Below, piece after piece: positions 1-6,873 of a stretch of 26,353 bases of DNA (the stretch's first letter is position 1; each line of letters begins with the position of its first letter). This stretch comes from an uncultured Acinetobacter sp. GTDB lineage: Bacteria > Cyanobacteriota > Vampirovibrionia > Gastranaerophilales > Gastranaerophilaceae. The DNA is taken from assembly GCA_946623365.1 (NCBI GenBank), contig CAMORE010000010.1, forward strand, positions 1 to 26,353, read 5' to 3'. Below the pieces are notes generated by a model. It saw only the letters and a program-made list of their open reading frames with translations. It was not told where the DNA came from and made no database searches. The translations under genes were made by a program, and so were the position numbers.

Positions 1-1625
1 GGCAAAGCTTCACGTCTGATAATTATGTTTGTCGGACGTTTATAAGGAGTTAACCTCTGTAAAAGTTCTTTTATATCAGCTCTTACAATTTGTTCTATTT
101 CAGCATCTGTCTTTTCTTCATATAAATATGGCTTTGGAACAACTACAGCAACAACTTCTTCCGTTCCATCCTTTGCTCCGAATGTACGTTCCGCACCAAA
201 TACACATATTTCAGACAAATATTCACTTTTTTCTAAAACAGATTCAACTTCCTCCGGAAGGACTTTTTTACCGCCTGAAAGTACTATCATATTTTTAATT
301 CTGCCTGTAATATATATGTATCCGTCATCTCCTATTTTTGCAACATCTCCGGTATGGAACCATCCGTCAGGCTCAAGAACAGATGCTGTCAGCTCCGGCT
401 GATTATGATATCCTTTCATTACGGAAGGACCTTTTACAAGAAGCTCTCCGGTTTTTGGATCTGTTTTATATTTCCAACTCTTGTAAGGTTTACCGATTGA
501 TGCGTAGTCATTAATCTTATCAGTATTAAGCGCCACAACAGGGCTTGTTTCGGTCAAACCGTATCCTTGACAAACTTTGATACCTATTCTGTTAAAAAAT
601 ATCGCAACATTAACATCCATAGGCGCACCACCTGAGAGAATTCCCCAGAACTTTCCGCCAAACTGCCTGTGCAAGTCTCTAAATAAGAATTTCTTAATTT
701 TCCCAAACCCTAAAAATTTGGCAATATAATGGTACTTAATGTCAAACCACCACTTTCCGAGCGGAGTATATTTATTTATGCATTCCGCTTCAAGAGTAGT
801 TTTTAATAACTTCATAAAAGCAGGAACCATTATCATAAACTCAATTTCTTTATCTCTCATCATTTTTAATATGTCTTTCGGCTTCAAACTCTTTGTATAA
901 TAAATTGAGTACCCGAAGTTAAGAAATGATGAAAATCCGACAGTCATTTCAAACATGTGATTCATCGGAAGAATTGACAGTATTGATACACGTCTGTTAT
1001 CAGGCAAAATCTTATCAAATGCATCTTTTGTAATAATAAGCTGAGACGTAATGTTACCGAAAGTAATCTCTACACCTTTCGGAGCGCCTGTCGTACCTGA
1101 TGTATAAATAATAAATGCAACCGCTTTTCCGCTTCTTACTCTCCATTTTGCATCATATATATCAGGTAATTCATAAATATTTTTTATACCGTCTGCCTGA
1201 AATTTATCATCCATAACAAGAATTGTTTTAAGAGAAGGTATTTCATCTCTCAATTGGTAAGCCTTATCTATATATGTTTTTGAAACAAGAATAACAGAAG
1301 GTTCACTGTCTAATAAAATCGATTTCAACTCATAAATCGTAAGTTTGTTATCCAAAGGAACTGTTATAGTACCTGCTAATACAGATGCAAAAACACATGC
1401 TCCGTATTCAGGTTTAGACTCAGACAAAATTGCAAGTCTTTCTCCTTTTACAACACCGACTTCCTCTATCAAGTATCTTGCAAGCTTTCTTGAGAGCAAG
1501 CCTAAGCCTTTATATGTAAGTTCTCTCCAACCGTACTTGCTTCTCATACCCAACGCAACACGTCCTTCGTATTCAGAAGACTTGTTCTCTAATATTGACA
1601 ATAAATGTTTACTTCTTGACTCCAT
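1..1625 (-). CDS. AMP-forming long-chain acyl-CoA synthetase (partial, 3' end outside window)
   Basis: The reverse strand reads open from an ATG at 1625 to the window edge, giving 541 complete codons with no stop. The start has a good ribosome site (AGAGGT, 7-8 nt upstream). The protein is an ANL-superfamily adenylating enzyme that activates a carboxylic acid to acyl-AMP and then acyl-CoA. The A3 phosphate loop YTSGTTGAPKG is at about residues 174-184, GYGLTET at 354-360, GWFHTGD at 421-427, and the hinge region GRIKNMIVLSGGKKV at 441-455. The C-terminal subdomain continues to YKRPTNIIIRREAL, so the catalytic A10 lysine should lie just outside the window. The long insert between A3 and A5 and the overall layout fit fatty acyl-CoA ligases more than acetyl-CoA synthetases, but chain length cannot be read from sequence. 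It is transcribed divergently from the CstA-family gene. The lost C-terminus could carry an extra domain. Confidence 0.9.
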   Translation of the reverse strand, partial: MESRSKHLLSILENKSSEYEGRVALGMRSKYGWRELTYKGLGLLSRKLARYLIEEVGVVKGERLAILSESKPEYGACVFASVLAGTITVPLDNKLTIYELKSILLDSEPSVILVSKTYIDKAYQLRDEIPSLKTILVMDDKFQADGIKNIYELPDIYDAKWRVRSGKAVAFIIYTSGTTGAPKGVEITFGNITSQLIITKDAFDKILPDNRRVSILSILPMNHMFEMTVGFSSFLNFGYSIYYTKSLKPKDILKMMRDKEIEFMIMVPAFMKLLKTTLEAECINKYTPLGKWWFDIKYHYIAKFLGFGKIKKFLFRDLHRQFGGKFWGILSGGAPMDVNVAIFFNRIGIKVCQGYGLTETSPVVALNTDKINDYASIGKPYKSWKYKTDPKTGELLVKGPSVMKGYHNQPELTASVLEPDGWFHTGDVAKIGDDGYIYITGRIKNMIVLSGGKKVLPEEVESVLEKSEYLSEICVFGAERTFGAKDGTEEVVAVVVPKPYLYEEKTDAEIEQIVRADIKELLQRLTPYKRPTNIIIRREAL

Positions 1626-1740
1626 ACTTATACCTCTTATTCAGCGGGCGTTACAAACACTAACCCATTATTAAATATCCTATCATTAAAATAGCCAATG
1701 TCAAAATTAGTCATTGATGTGTATTATAAAATTTAACAAT

Positions 1741-1769
1741 TATACATATTTTAACTTTCAGACTATAAT
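1741..1769 (+). promoter_or_regulatory. Predicted sigma70-type promoter for cstA
   Basis: TATACA (1741-1746) and TATAAT (1764-1769) are separated by 17 bp, which predicts a start near 1776 and a leader of about 35 nt before the ATG at 1811. Imperfect palindrome halves AACTTTCA (1753-1760) and TGTAAGTT (1769-1776) flank the -10 element and could be an operator. The rest of the 185-bp divergent region holds nothing else I can name with confidence; a TTGACA on the minus strand (1704-1699) has only a weak -10 partner. Confidence 0.45.
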
Positions 1770-1810
1770 GTAAGTTGTAATATCTAATAAAAAATAACGG
1801 ATAATTAATT

Positions 1811-3241
1811 ATGGCTACATTTATTTTTGGAATATTGATTTTAGTTTTCGGATACATTTTTTATTCGAAATACGTAGATAAAATTTTTGAACCTACAGAA
1901 AATGAAACTCCTGCACATAGTATACAGGACGGTATTGATTATGTTCCTATGTCAAAAAACCGTAATGCTTTGATACACCTTCTGAACATTGCGGGAATGG
2001 GCCCCATCATAGGCGCAATCCAAGGTATACTGTTCGGCCCGATTGCATTTATTCTAATTCCGCTTGGATGTATTTTTGCAGGCGGAGTGCACGATTATTT
2101 TGCAGGTATGCTTTCTATAAGAAATAAAGGCGCACAAATTACGGGATTAATTCAAAAATATTTAGGAAATAATGCTTTTAAAATATTTATGGCGATTGTA
2201 TCCATTATGCTTCTTTTGTTGGCAACGGTTTTTGTATACACAGCCGGAGATTTGTTTGTGGAAAGGTTCTTTGGCATAAAAGAATTTTCAATATCAAACC
2301 CAACCGTACTTTGGACTTATATCACAATCTTATTGTATTTTATTATCGCAACACTATTTCCTATTGATAAAATAATCGGCAAATTTTACCCTGTACTTGG
2401 CGCAATGCTGATATTAGGAACAGGAATGATTCTTGCGGGTTTTATTATTAAGGGGGTTAATCTGCAAAATTTTCATTTAACAAATTATAATATTCATCCT
2501 AAAAATTTACCGCTTATCCCTATGTTTTTCATGACGGTAAGCTGCGGTTTATTATCAGGATTTCACTCTACACAAGCTACAATAATTTCAAGAACGGTAG
2601 ACAAAGAAAAAGACGGAAGAAGAATCTTCTACGGAATGATGTGCGTTGAATCATTAATCGCAATCATATGGGCAGCCGCTGCAATGGATGTATACAGCCT
2701 TAATCAAGTTCCGCAAAATATCATTGGAACGGTCAACGTTGTTAATATTATTGCAAACAAGTTTGTTCCGCTCAATTTGGCATTCTTGGTAACACTTGCA
2801 ATAATAATTCTTCCTATAACCTCAGGAGATACCGCTTTAAGAGGTTTAAGAATAACAATAGCTGAAGCTGTCGGGTTAGAACAGAAGAAAATAATTAACC
2901 GCTTATTTATTGTTATACCAATTGTCATCAGCGTTTTATTAATTCTTTTCTGGGCAAAAACTAGCAGTGACAGCTTCTCAGTTATTTGGAGATATTTTAC
3001 ATTCTTTAATCAGCTTATTGCAATACCAGTTTTACTTTGTGCAACAATATTTTTAGCAAAACAGGGTAAAAATTATCTTATAACGTTTATCCCTGCTCTG
3101 TTCTACGTTTTTATAACAATGTCATTTATATTTTCAGAAAAAATAGGATTTAACTTACCTTTATTAACAGCAGAAATTGTCGGTATTGTTCTGACTGTTC
3201 TTACTTTTTTGTATGTAAAAAAAATAATGAAAAATAATTAA
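1811..3241 (+). CDS. cstA: CstA-family carbon starvation transporter
   Basis: A 476-residue, strongly hydrophobic polytopic membrane protein. The N-terminal half contains the family hallmark around residues 50-100: KNRNALIHLLNIAGMGPIIG, then FAGGVHDYFAGMLSIRNKGA. A later conserved loop reads SGDTALRGLRI. Known CstA/BtsT (YjiY) proteins import pyruvate or peptides under carbon limitation. This copy is much shorter than the roughly 700-residue enterobacterial CstA and matches the compact form common in Firmicutes-like and other anaerobic bacteria. The substrate is not determinable here; pyruvate is the best-supported guess from the family. A sigma70-like promoter lies just upstream, and a hairpin follows 8 nt after the stop. 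The ribosome site is weak (ACGGATAA, about 9 nt upstream). It appears to be monocistronic. Confidence 0.88.
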   Translation: MATFIFGILILVFGYIFYSKYVDKIFEPTENETPAHSIQDGIDYVPMSKNRNALIHLLNIAGMGPIIGAIQGILFGPIAFILIPLGCIFAGGVHDYFAGMLSIRNKGAQITGLIQKYLGNNAFKIFMAIVSIMLLLLATVFVYTAGDLFVERFFGIKEFSISNPTVLWTYITILLYFIIATLFPIDKIIGKFYPVLGAMLILGTGMILAGFIIKGVNLQNFHLTNYNIHPKNLPLIPMFFMTVSCGLLSGFHSTQATIISRTVDKEKDGRRIFYGMMCVESLIAIIWAAAAMDVYSLNQVPQNIIGTVNVVNIIANKFVPLNLAFLVTLAIIILPITSGDTALRGLRITIAEAVGLEQKKIINRLFIVIPIVISVLLILFWAKTSSDSFSVIWRYFTFFNQLIAIPVLLCATIFLAKQGKNYLITFIPALFYVFITMSFIFSEKIGFNLPLLTAEIVGIVLTVLTFLYVKKIMKNN

Positions 3242-3249
3242 TGGAACTG

Positions 3250-3273
3250 TTTGTCATAGCTGTGCATGACAAA
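3250..3273 (+). repeat. Perfect 8-bp hairpin after cstA, possible weak terminator
   Basis: TTTGTCAT (3250-3257) and ATGACAAA (3266-3273) are perfectly complementary around an 8-nt loop, starting 9 nt after the cstA stop. No T-run follows on the plus strand, so it is not a classical intrinsic terminator. It also forms the outer end of the left arm of the inverted-repeat pair described at 3253-3593. Confidence 0.45.
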
Positions 3274-3593
3274 TAATTAGTTACAAAAATGTAACAAAAA
3301 ACATCTTTTGTTGCGTGCTTTATGTACTTTCTTTCTTTTACATCCGAAATAAAAGGAAAAAGAAAAATGAAGTTAACAAATAACAAAATAATTACATATA
3401 ATAAAATTTGGTAATAGAAAAATTTACCGCAACCAAGAAATTCTAAACTCGTTAACACTAGTTAAGAAATTCTATTCTCTCCCAAGGGTAAATAAAATGA
3501 AGAGGGGAATAGAAAAGAATATGAGTGTTTTGAAACAAAATATGTTTTTTGTTGCATTCATGTCAACAATTATTTTACATGAACAAAAATGAC
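3253..3593. repeat. Imperfect inverted-repeat pair, MITE-like layout, upstream of ftsH
   Basis: This fills most of the 480-bp gene-free gap 3242-3721. The left arm (best part 3288-3314) and the reverse complement of the right arm (3532-3558) match at 24 of 27 bases, sharing AACAAAAAACAT and TTTTGTT. Without gaps the next 23 bases outward match at 16, and GTCAT is present at both outer ends (3253-3257; reverse complement 3589-3593). Flanking bases GAACTGTTT (3244-3252) and GAACTTGTTT (3596-3605) resemble an imperfect target-site duplication. There is no transposase inside. The 200-odd bp between the arms hold no convincing gene, only very short ORFs. The arms are also internally palindromic (AACAAAA-N6-TTTTGTT), so paired regulator sites are an alternative explanation. 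Confidence 0.45.
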
Positions 3594-3665
3594 TTGAACT
3601 TGTTTTAATGTAGAAATTAAAGAATTATATATTAGCGTAAAGATTATAATTACCCGTCACCCTTA

Positions 3666-3694
3666 TTTACGATAGCGCTATTTTTTGTTATAAT
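3666..3694 (+). promoter_or_regulatory. Predicted sigma70-type promoter for the ftsH operon, with a palindrome in the spacer
   Basis: TTTACG (3666-3671), a 17-bp spacer and a perfect TATAAT (3689-3694) predict transcription from about 3701, only about 20 nt before the ATG. The spacer contains the perfect 10-bp palindrome ATAGCGCTAT (3672-3681). It is GC-rich at its centre in otherwise AT-rich DNA and is well placed to be an operator. Confidence 0.55.
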
Positions 3695-3721
3695 TTTCTT
3701 ATTAATATAAGAGGGAGAACA

Positions 3722-5680
3722 ATGAATAAAAATCAATCAATCGGAATGTACGTAATACTTGGAATTATGGTGCTTGCATTTATTTCAATGCTTTTTACAG
3801 GTCCTACTTCAAGTACGGAAGAGCTATCATATACGGCTTTTATGCAAAAAGTTGAAAACAAAGAAATTAAAAGTGTTGATTTAGGTAAAGATTCATTAAT
3901 CGCATTGCCCGTAAATCAACCGGAAACAAAGCAAACCGCAACAAATCCTATATATGGTGAGATTAAATCTCCAAAACTCCAATATAAAGTAGTCATACCG
4001 GAAAATTCTGATGTTTTAGCAAAACTTGAAGCAAATAATGTTGAAGTTAATGCAACAAAATCTTCAGAATCAGGTTCGGTATTCGGACTGGGCTCTTCGC
4101 TAATAACGATTTTATTGGTTTTCGGATTCTTATTGTTAATTATAAAATCAATTCAGGCAGGCGGCGCTCAAGCAATGTCTTTTGGGAAAAGCAGAGCTAA
4201 AATGCTTATGGATAGCAAAGTAAAAACAACATTTAAGGATGTTGCGGGTATTGATGAAGAAAGAAAAGAGCTTGAAGAAATTGTTGATTTCTTAAAACAC
4301 AGTGATAAATATGTTAAACTTGGCGCAAAAATTCCGAAAGGCGTATTGCTTGTCGGCGCCCCCGGTACCGGTAAAACATTGATGGCAAAAGCTGTAGCCG
4401 GTGAAGCAAAAGTACCTTTCTTCTCTATAAGCGGTTCTGACTTTGTAGAGATGTTTGTTGGAGTCGGTGCTTCTCGTGTCAGGGATTTATTTGAACAGGC
4501 AAAAAAACACCAACCTTGTATTGTTTTTATTGATGAAATTGATGCAGTAGGTCGTCAAAGAGGAGCCGGCTTAGGCGGCGGACACGATGAAAGAGAACAA
4601 ACACTTAATCAACTTCTTGTTGAGATGGATGGTTTTGATGAAAATACAAACATTATAATTCTTGCAGCTACTAACCGTCCTGATATTTTAGATAACGCTC
4701 TTCTAAGACCGGGAAGGTTTGATAGGCAAATTGTTATTAATAAACCTGATGTTTTAGGCAGAGAACAGATTTTGAATGTTCATGCAAAAAATAAACCGCT
4801 GGCAAAAGAAGTTGATTTGAAAACATTGGCAAAAAGGACTCCCGGTTTCACAGGTGCTGATTTATCAAACTTATTGAATGAAGCTGCATTGCTGGCAGCG
4901 CGTCACGACAAATCAGAAATAGAAATGCCTGACCTTGAAGAAGCCATCGATAAAGTCATGGCAGGTCCGGAGAAGAAGAGCAGAATTATATCAGATGAAG
5001 AAAAAGAAAATACGGCTTACCACGAAGTTGGTCACGCACTTTTAGCTAAACTGTTAAAGAATAGTGACCCTTTGCATAAAGTATCAATAATTCCGCGAGG
5101 AATGGCACTTGGTATAACATTAACCCTCCCTGAAAAAGACCATCTTACAATGAGAAAAAATCAATTATTAGATAGAATTACCATGATTCTCGGAGGTCGT
5201 GTTGCTGAAGAAATAATATACGGTAAAGATAATATCACAACCGGAGCATCTAATGATTTAGAAAAGGTTTCAGCTCTTGCAAAAAGTATGGTTACAACAT
5301 ACGGCATGAGTGAAAAAATGGGGAATATGGCATACGGTAAAGAACAGGAACATATCTTTATGGGAAGAAATTTTGGTAATACAAGAGATTTTTCCGAAGA
5401 AATTGCTGCGGATATAGATAAAGAAGTTAAGAAAATTATCGATACTCAATATGAACTTGCAAAAGATATGTTAACAGAAAATAAAGATATGCTGGAATTT
5501 ATTGCAAAAGAACTTCTGGAAAAAGAAACATTAGATGAAAAAGAATTTGAATCATTAATGCAAAAAGTCCGCAACAGAAGAGAAGGTATTTTTGAAGATG
5601 AAAATTTGCAAGATAATAACAATAATGAACCAACAAATAATGAAGAATTAAGAATGGAAGGAGAGCAGAATGATGGATAG
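3722..5680 (+). CDS. ftsH: ATP-dependent zinc metalloprotease FtsH
   Basis: A full-length 652-residue FtsH, the membrane-anchored AAA+ hexameric protease that degrades unassembled or damaged membrane proteins and some cytosolic regulators. The two N-terminal membrane segments (about 8-26 and 124-142) enclose a short extracytoplasmic domain. The AAA module has Walker A GAPGTGKT (212-219), the pore loop FVGVGA (245-250), Walker B VFIDEIDA (268-275) and the second region of homology ending RPGRFDRQ (329-336). The peptidase has HEVGH (434-438) and the third zinc ligand D512 in TTGASNDL. All catalytic residues are present. The tail after about 620 is Asn/Glu-rich and disordered. The ribosome site GAGGGAG lies just upstream. 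The stop overlaps the next gene by 11 bp, so the next two membrane-protein genes are probably co-expressed. Confidence 0.97.
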   Translation: MNKNQSIGMYVILGIMVLAFISMLFTGPTSSTEELSYTAFMQKVENKEIKSVDLGKDSLIALPVNQPETKQTATNPIYGEIKSPKLQYKVVIPENSDVLAKLEANNVEVNATKSSESGSVFGLGSSLITILLVFGFLLLIIKSIQAGGAQAMSFGKSRAKMLMDSKVKTTFKDVAGIDEERKELEEIVDFLKHSDKYVKLGAKIPKGVLLVGAPGTGKTLMAKAVAGEAKVPFFSISGSDFVEMFVGVGASRVRDLFEQAKKHQPCIVFIDEIDAVGRQRGAGLGGGHDEREQTLNQLLVEMDGFDENTNIIILAATNRPDILDNALLRPGRFDRQIVINKPDVLGREQILNVHAKNKPLAKEVDLKTLAKRTPGFTGADLSNLLNEAALLAARHDKSEIEMPDLEEAIDKVMAGPEKKSRIISDEEKENTAYHEVGHALLAKLLKNSDPLHKVSIIPRGMALGITLTLPEKDHLTMRKNQLLDRITMILGGRVAEEIIYGKDNITTGASNDLEKVSALAKSMVTTYGMSEKMGNMAYGKEQEHIFMGRNFGNTRDFSEEIAADIDKEVKKIIDTQYELAKDMLTENKDMLEFIAKELLEKETLDEKEFESLMQKVRNRREGIFEDENLQDNNNNEPTNNEELRMEGEQNDG

Positions 5681-6161
5681 AGATTATATAATTTTTCAAG
5701 AGTATAAGATGTATACAGACCAAAAGGAAAATTTTATTGAAAGAAATTTTAAGACAAACAGATTTTACATGGTATCTGTTGTGCTCTTAATTTTTGCAAT
5801 GATTTATACGAATAATATTATGTTCTTGAATGAAATTTCTGCAACCCTTGTATTTTCATTTTTTGGAATTGCGGTCAGCTCTTTGTGGTGGATGAATGTT
5901 GATTCGTACAATACTCTAATAAAAATAAAGTATGCTGACGTAATAGAAAAGATTGAAGATAAGCTGCCTGTTCATCCGTTTACTGACGAATATAAAGGTA
6001 TTCAAGAATTCAGAAACAAGAAAATTTTTATGTTCTCCGATATCCAAAAACTAATTGCAGTTATATCAGCTTTATTCTTCTTTGCTGTGTGCGTAAGTGA
6101 AATGTCACCTATATGCATTAAGATTTTTGAAAAATTAGTAAGTTTAAAATCAGGAATATAA
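5670..6161 (+). CDS. RipA-like small integral membrane protein
   Basis: A 163-residue protein (two adjacent ATGs, 5670 and 5673; ribosome site GGAAGGAGA inside the end of ftsH). Three membrane segments are visible at about 32-50, 57-75 and 127-143. The soluble loop between the second and third has WMNVDSYNTLIKIKYADVI, then IEDKLPVHPF (about 95-104). This pattern (N-terminal Tyr/Asp/Arg-rich helix, two close helices, then a KY-x-VI-x-x-IE-x-x-LP-x-x-PF stretch) matches my recollection of the RipA family of octameric small membrane proteins, first noted in Francisella. The biochemical role is not established. Its overlap with ftsH suggests a membrane quality-control or stress link. The family call rests on motif memory and is moderate. 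Confidence 0.65.
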   Translation: MMDRDYIIFQEYKMYTDQKENFIERNFKTNRFYMVSVVLLIFAMIYTNNIMFLNEISATLVFSFFGIAVSSLWWMNVDSYNTLIKIKYADVIEKIEDKLPVHPFTDEYKGIQEFRNKKIFMFSDIQKLIAVISALFFFAVCVSEMSPICIKIFEKLVSLKSGI

Positions 6162-6163
6162 GA

Positions 6164-6787
6164 ATGAAAAACAAAGAATATAGTATTACGCTAAACTGGA
6201 ATTATATAGGAATATCCGTTGTATTTTTCACTATCTTAACGCTTTTGGTATTGTATCTGCCCGACATGCGAAGTATTGACAATGCATTTTTAAAATCCAT
6301 AAGACTGGCACTTTCTCCATTTCCTTCATACATACCGTTGTTTGTAAGTGAATTTGGTCAAGCAAACCATATGTTATGGCCTCAAATTGCCGCCGGGTGC
6401 ACTCTTATTTCTCACAGATATTACCTAAAAACTTTTATGCTTATTCTTTTTACGCAAATTTCCTTTTATTTAAAGGATTTAATAAAAGAATATATATGCC
6501 GTCCAAGACCTGACGGATGCGGCATAAGCGGATTTAGTTTCCCGTCGGGGCACGCTTGTACTTCAATGTGCTTTTACGGGATTATTATTTATTTAATATA
6601 CACCTATGTCGGAAATAATTTCTGGCGTAATTTTCTTATAACTTTATTCGGTTTATGGATATTTTTATGCGGATTATCAAGATTGTGGCTTGGGGTTCAT
6701 TTTCCTGTAGATATTATTGCAGGATGGTTTTTGGGATTTATTCTTGTCAATTTATTCATAATACTCGATAAATCAATCTGCCGCTAA
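6164..6787 (+). CDS. PAP2-family membrane phosphatase
   Basis: A 207-residue integral membrane phosphatase of the PAP2 (type 2 phosphatidic acid phosphatase) superfamily. All three signature motifs are present: K-x6-RP at K108-R115-P116, PSGH at 127-130, and SRLWLGVHFPVD at 172-183 (SR-x5-H-x3-D). The catalytic histidines are H130 and H179. About five or six membrane segments surround them, with the active site expected on the outer face. Members dephosphorylate undecaprenyl pyrophosphate, phosphatidic acid, phosphatidylglycerol phosphate or lipid A; sequence alone does not choose between these. The start is 2 bp after the previous stop, with AGGA about 9 nt upstream, so it is the third gene of the ftsH operon. 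An undecaprenyl-phosphate recycling role would fit the nearby glycan-type genes, but that is inference. Confidence 0.9.
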   Translation: MKNKEYSITLNWNYIGISVVFFTILTLLVLYLPDMRSIDNAFLKSIRLALSPFPSYIPLFVSEFGQANHMLWPQIAAGCTLISHRYYLKTFMLILFTQISFYLKDLIKEYICRPRPDGCGISGFSFPSGHACTSMCFYGIIIYLIYTYVGNNFWRNFLITLFGLWIFLCGLSRLWLGVHFPVDIIAGWFLGFILVNLFIILDKSICR

Positions 6788-6807
6788 AATGAAAACGGAG
6801 TGAAGAG

Positions 6808-6849
6808 ATGATTAACCAACCTTTAGTTTCTGTTTTTATACCATTATAA
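6808..6849 (+). pseudogene. 5' stub of a family 2 glycosyltransferase gene
   Basis: A good ribosome site (GGAG, 8 nt upstream) precedes an ATG at 6808. The reading frame is MINQPLVSVFIPL and then TAA. The string PLVSVFIPL is what begins many GT-A fold family 2 glycosyltransferases, which continue with YN. Here the reading stops exactly where that tyrosine codon would be (TAA in place of TAC/TAT), and no continuation is found downstream, where a minus-strand operon begins. The stub lies 20 bp after the PAP2 gene in the same direction. I read it as the leftover start of a fourth operon gene lost when the block to the right was inserted or swapped. At 13 codons, chance is a real alternative. Confidence 0.45.
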
Positions 6850-6873
6850 AACAAATTAAAACTTTATTTTTAA

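Noticed and set aside
1345..1674. 109-residue plus-strand reading
   Set aside because: Antisense to the well-supported acyl-CoA synthetase; no ribosome site and no recognisable protein.
3201..3458. 85-residue minus-strand reading in the cstA-ftsH gap
   Set aside because: Overlaps the end of cstA, is low complexity (Phe/Ile/Tyr rich), has no ribosome site, and runs across the left repeat arm.
3497..3592. 31-codon plus-strand ORF (starts MKRGIEKN) with AGGG upstream, before ftsH
   Set aside because: It lies over the right arm of the inverted repeat, and its sequence follows the repeat rather than a coding pattern. Similar short readings from the other copies are explained by shared DNA sequence. 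No family match.
6850..6873. ATTAAAA and TTTTTAAT as a terminator between the convergent operons
   Set aside because: The stem is AT-only and too weak, so I could not call a terminator; it may be bidirectional but is unsupported.
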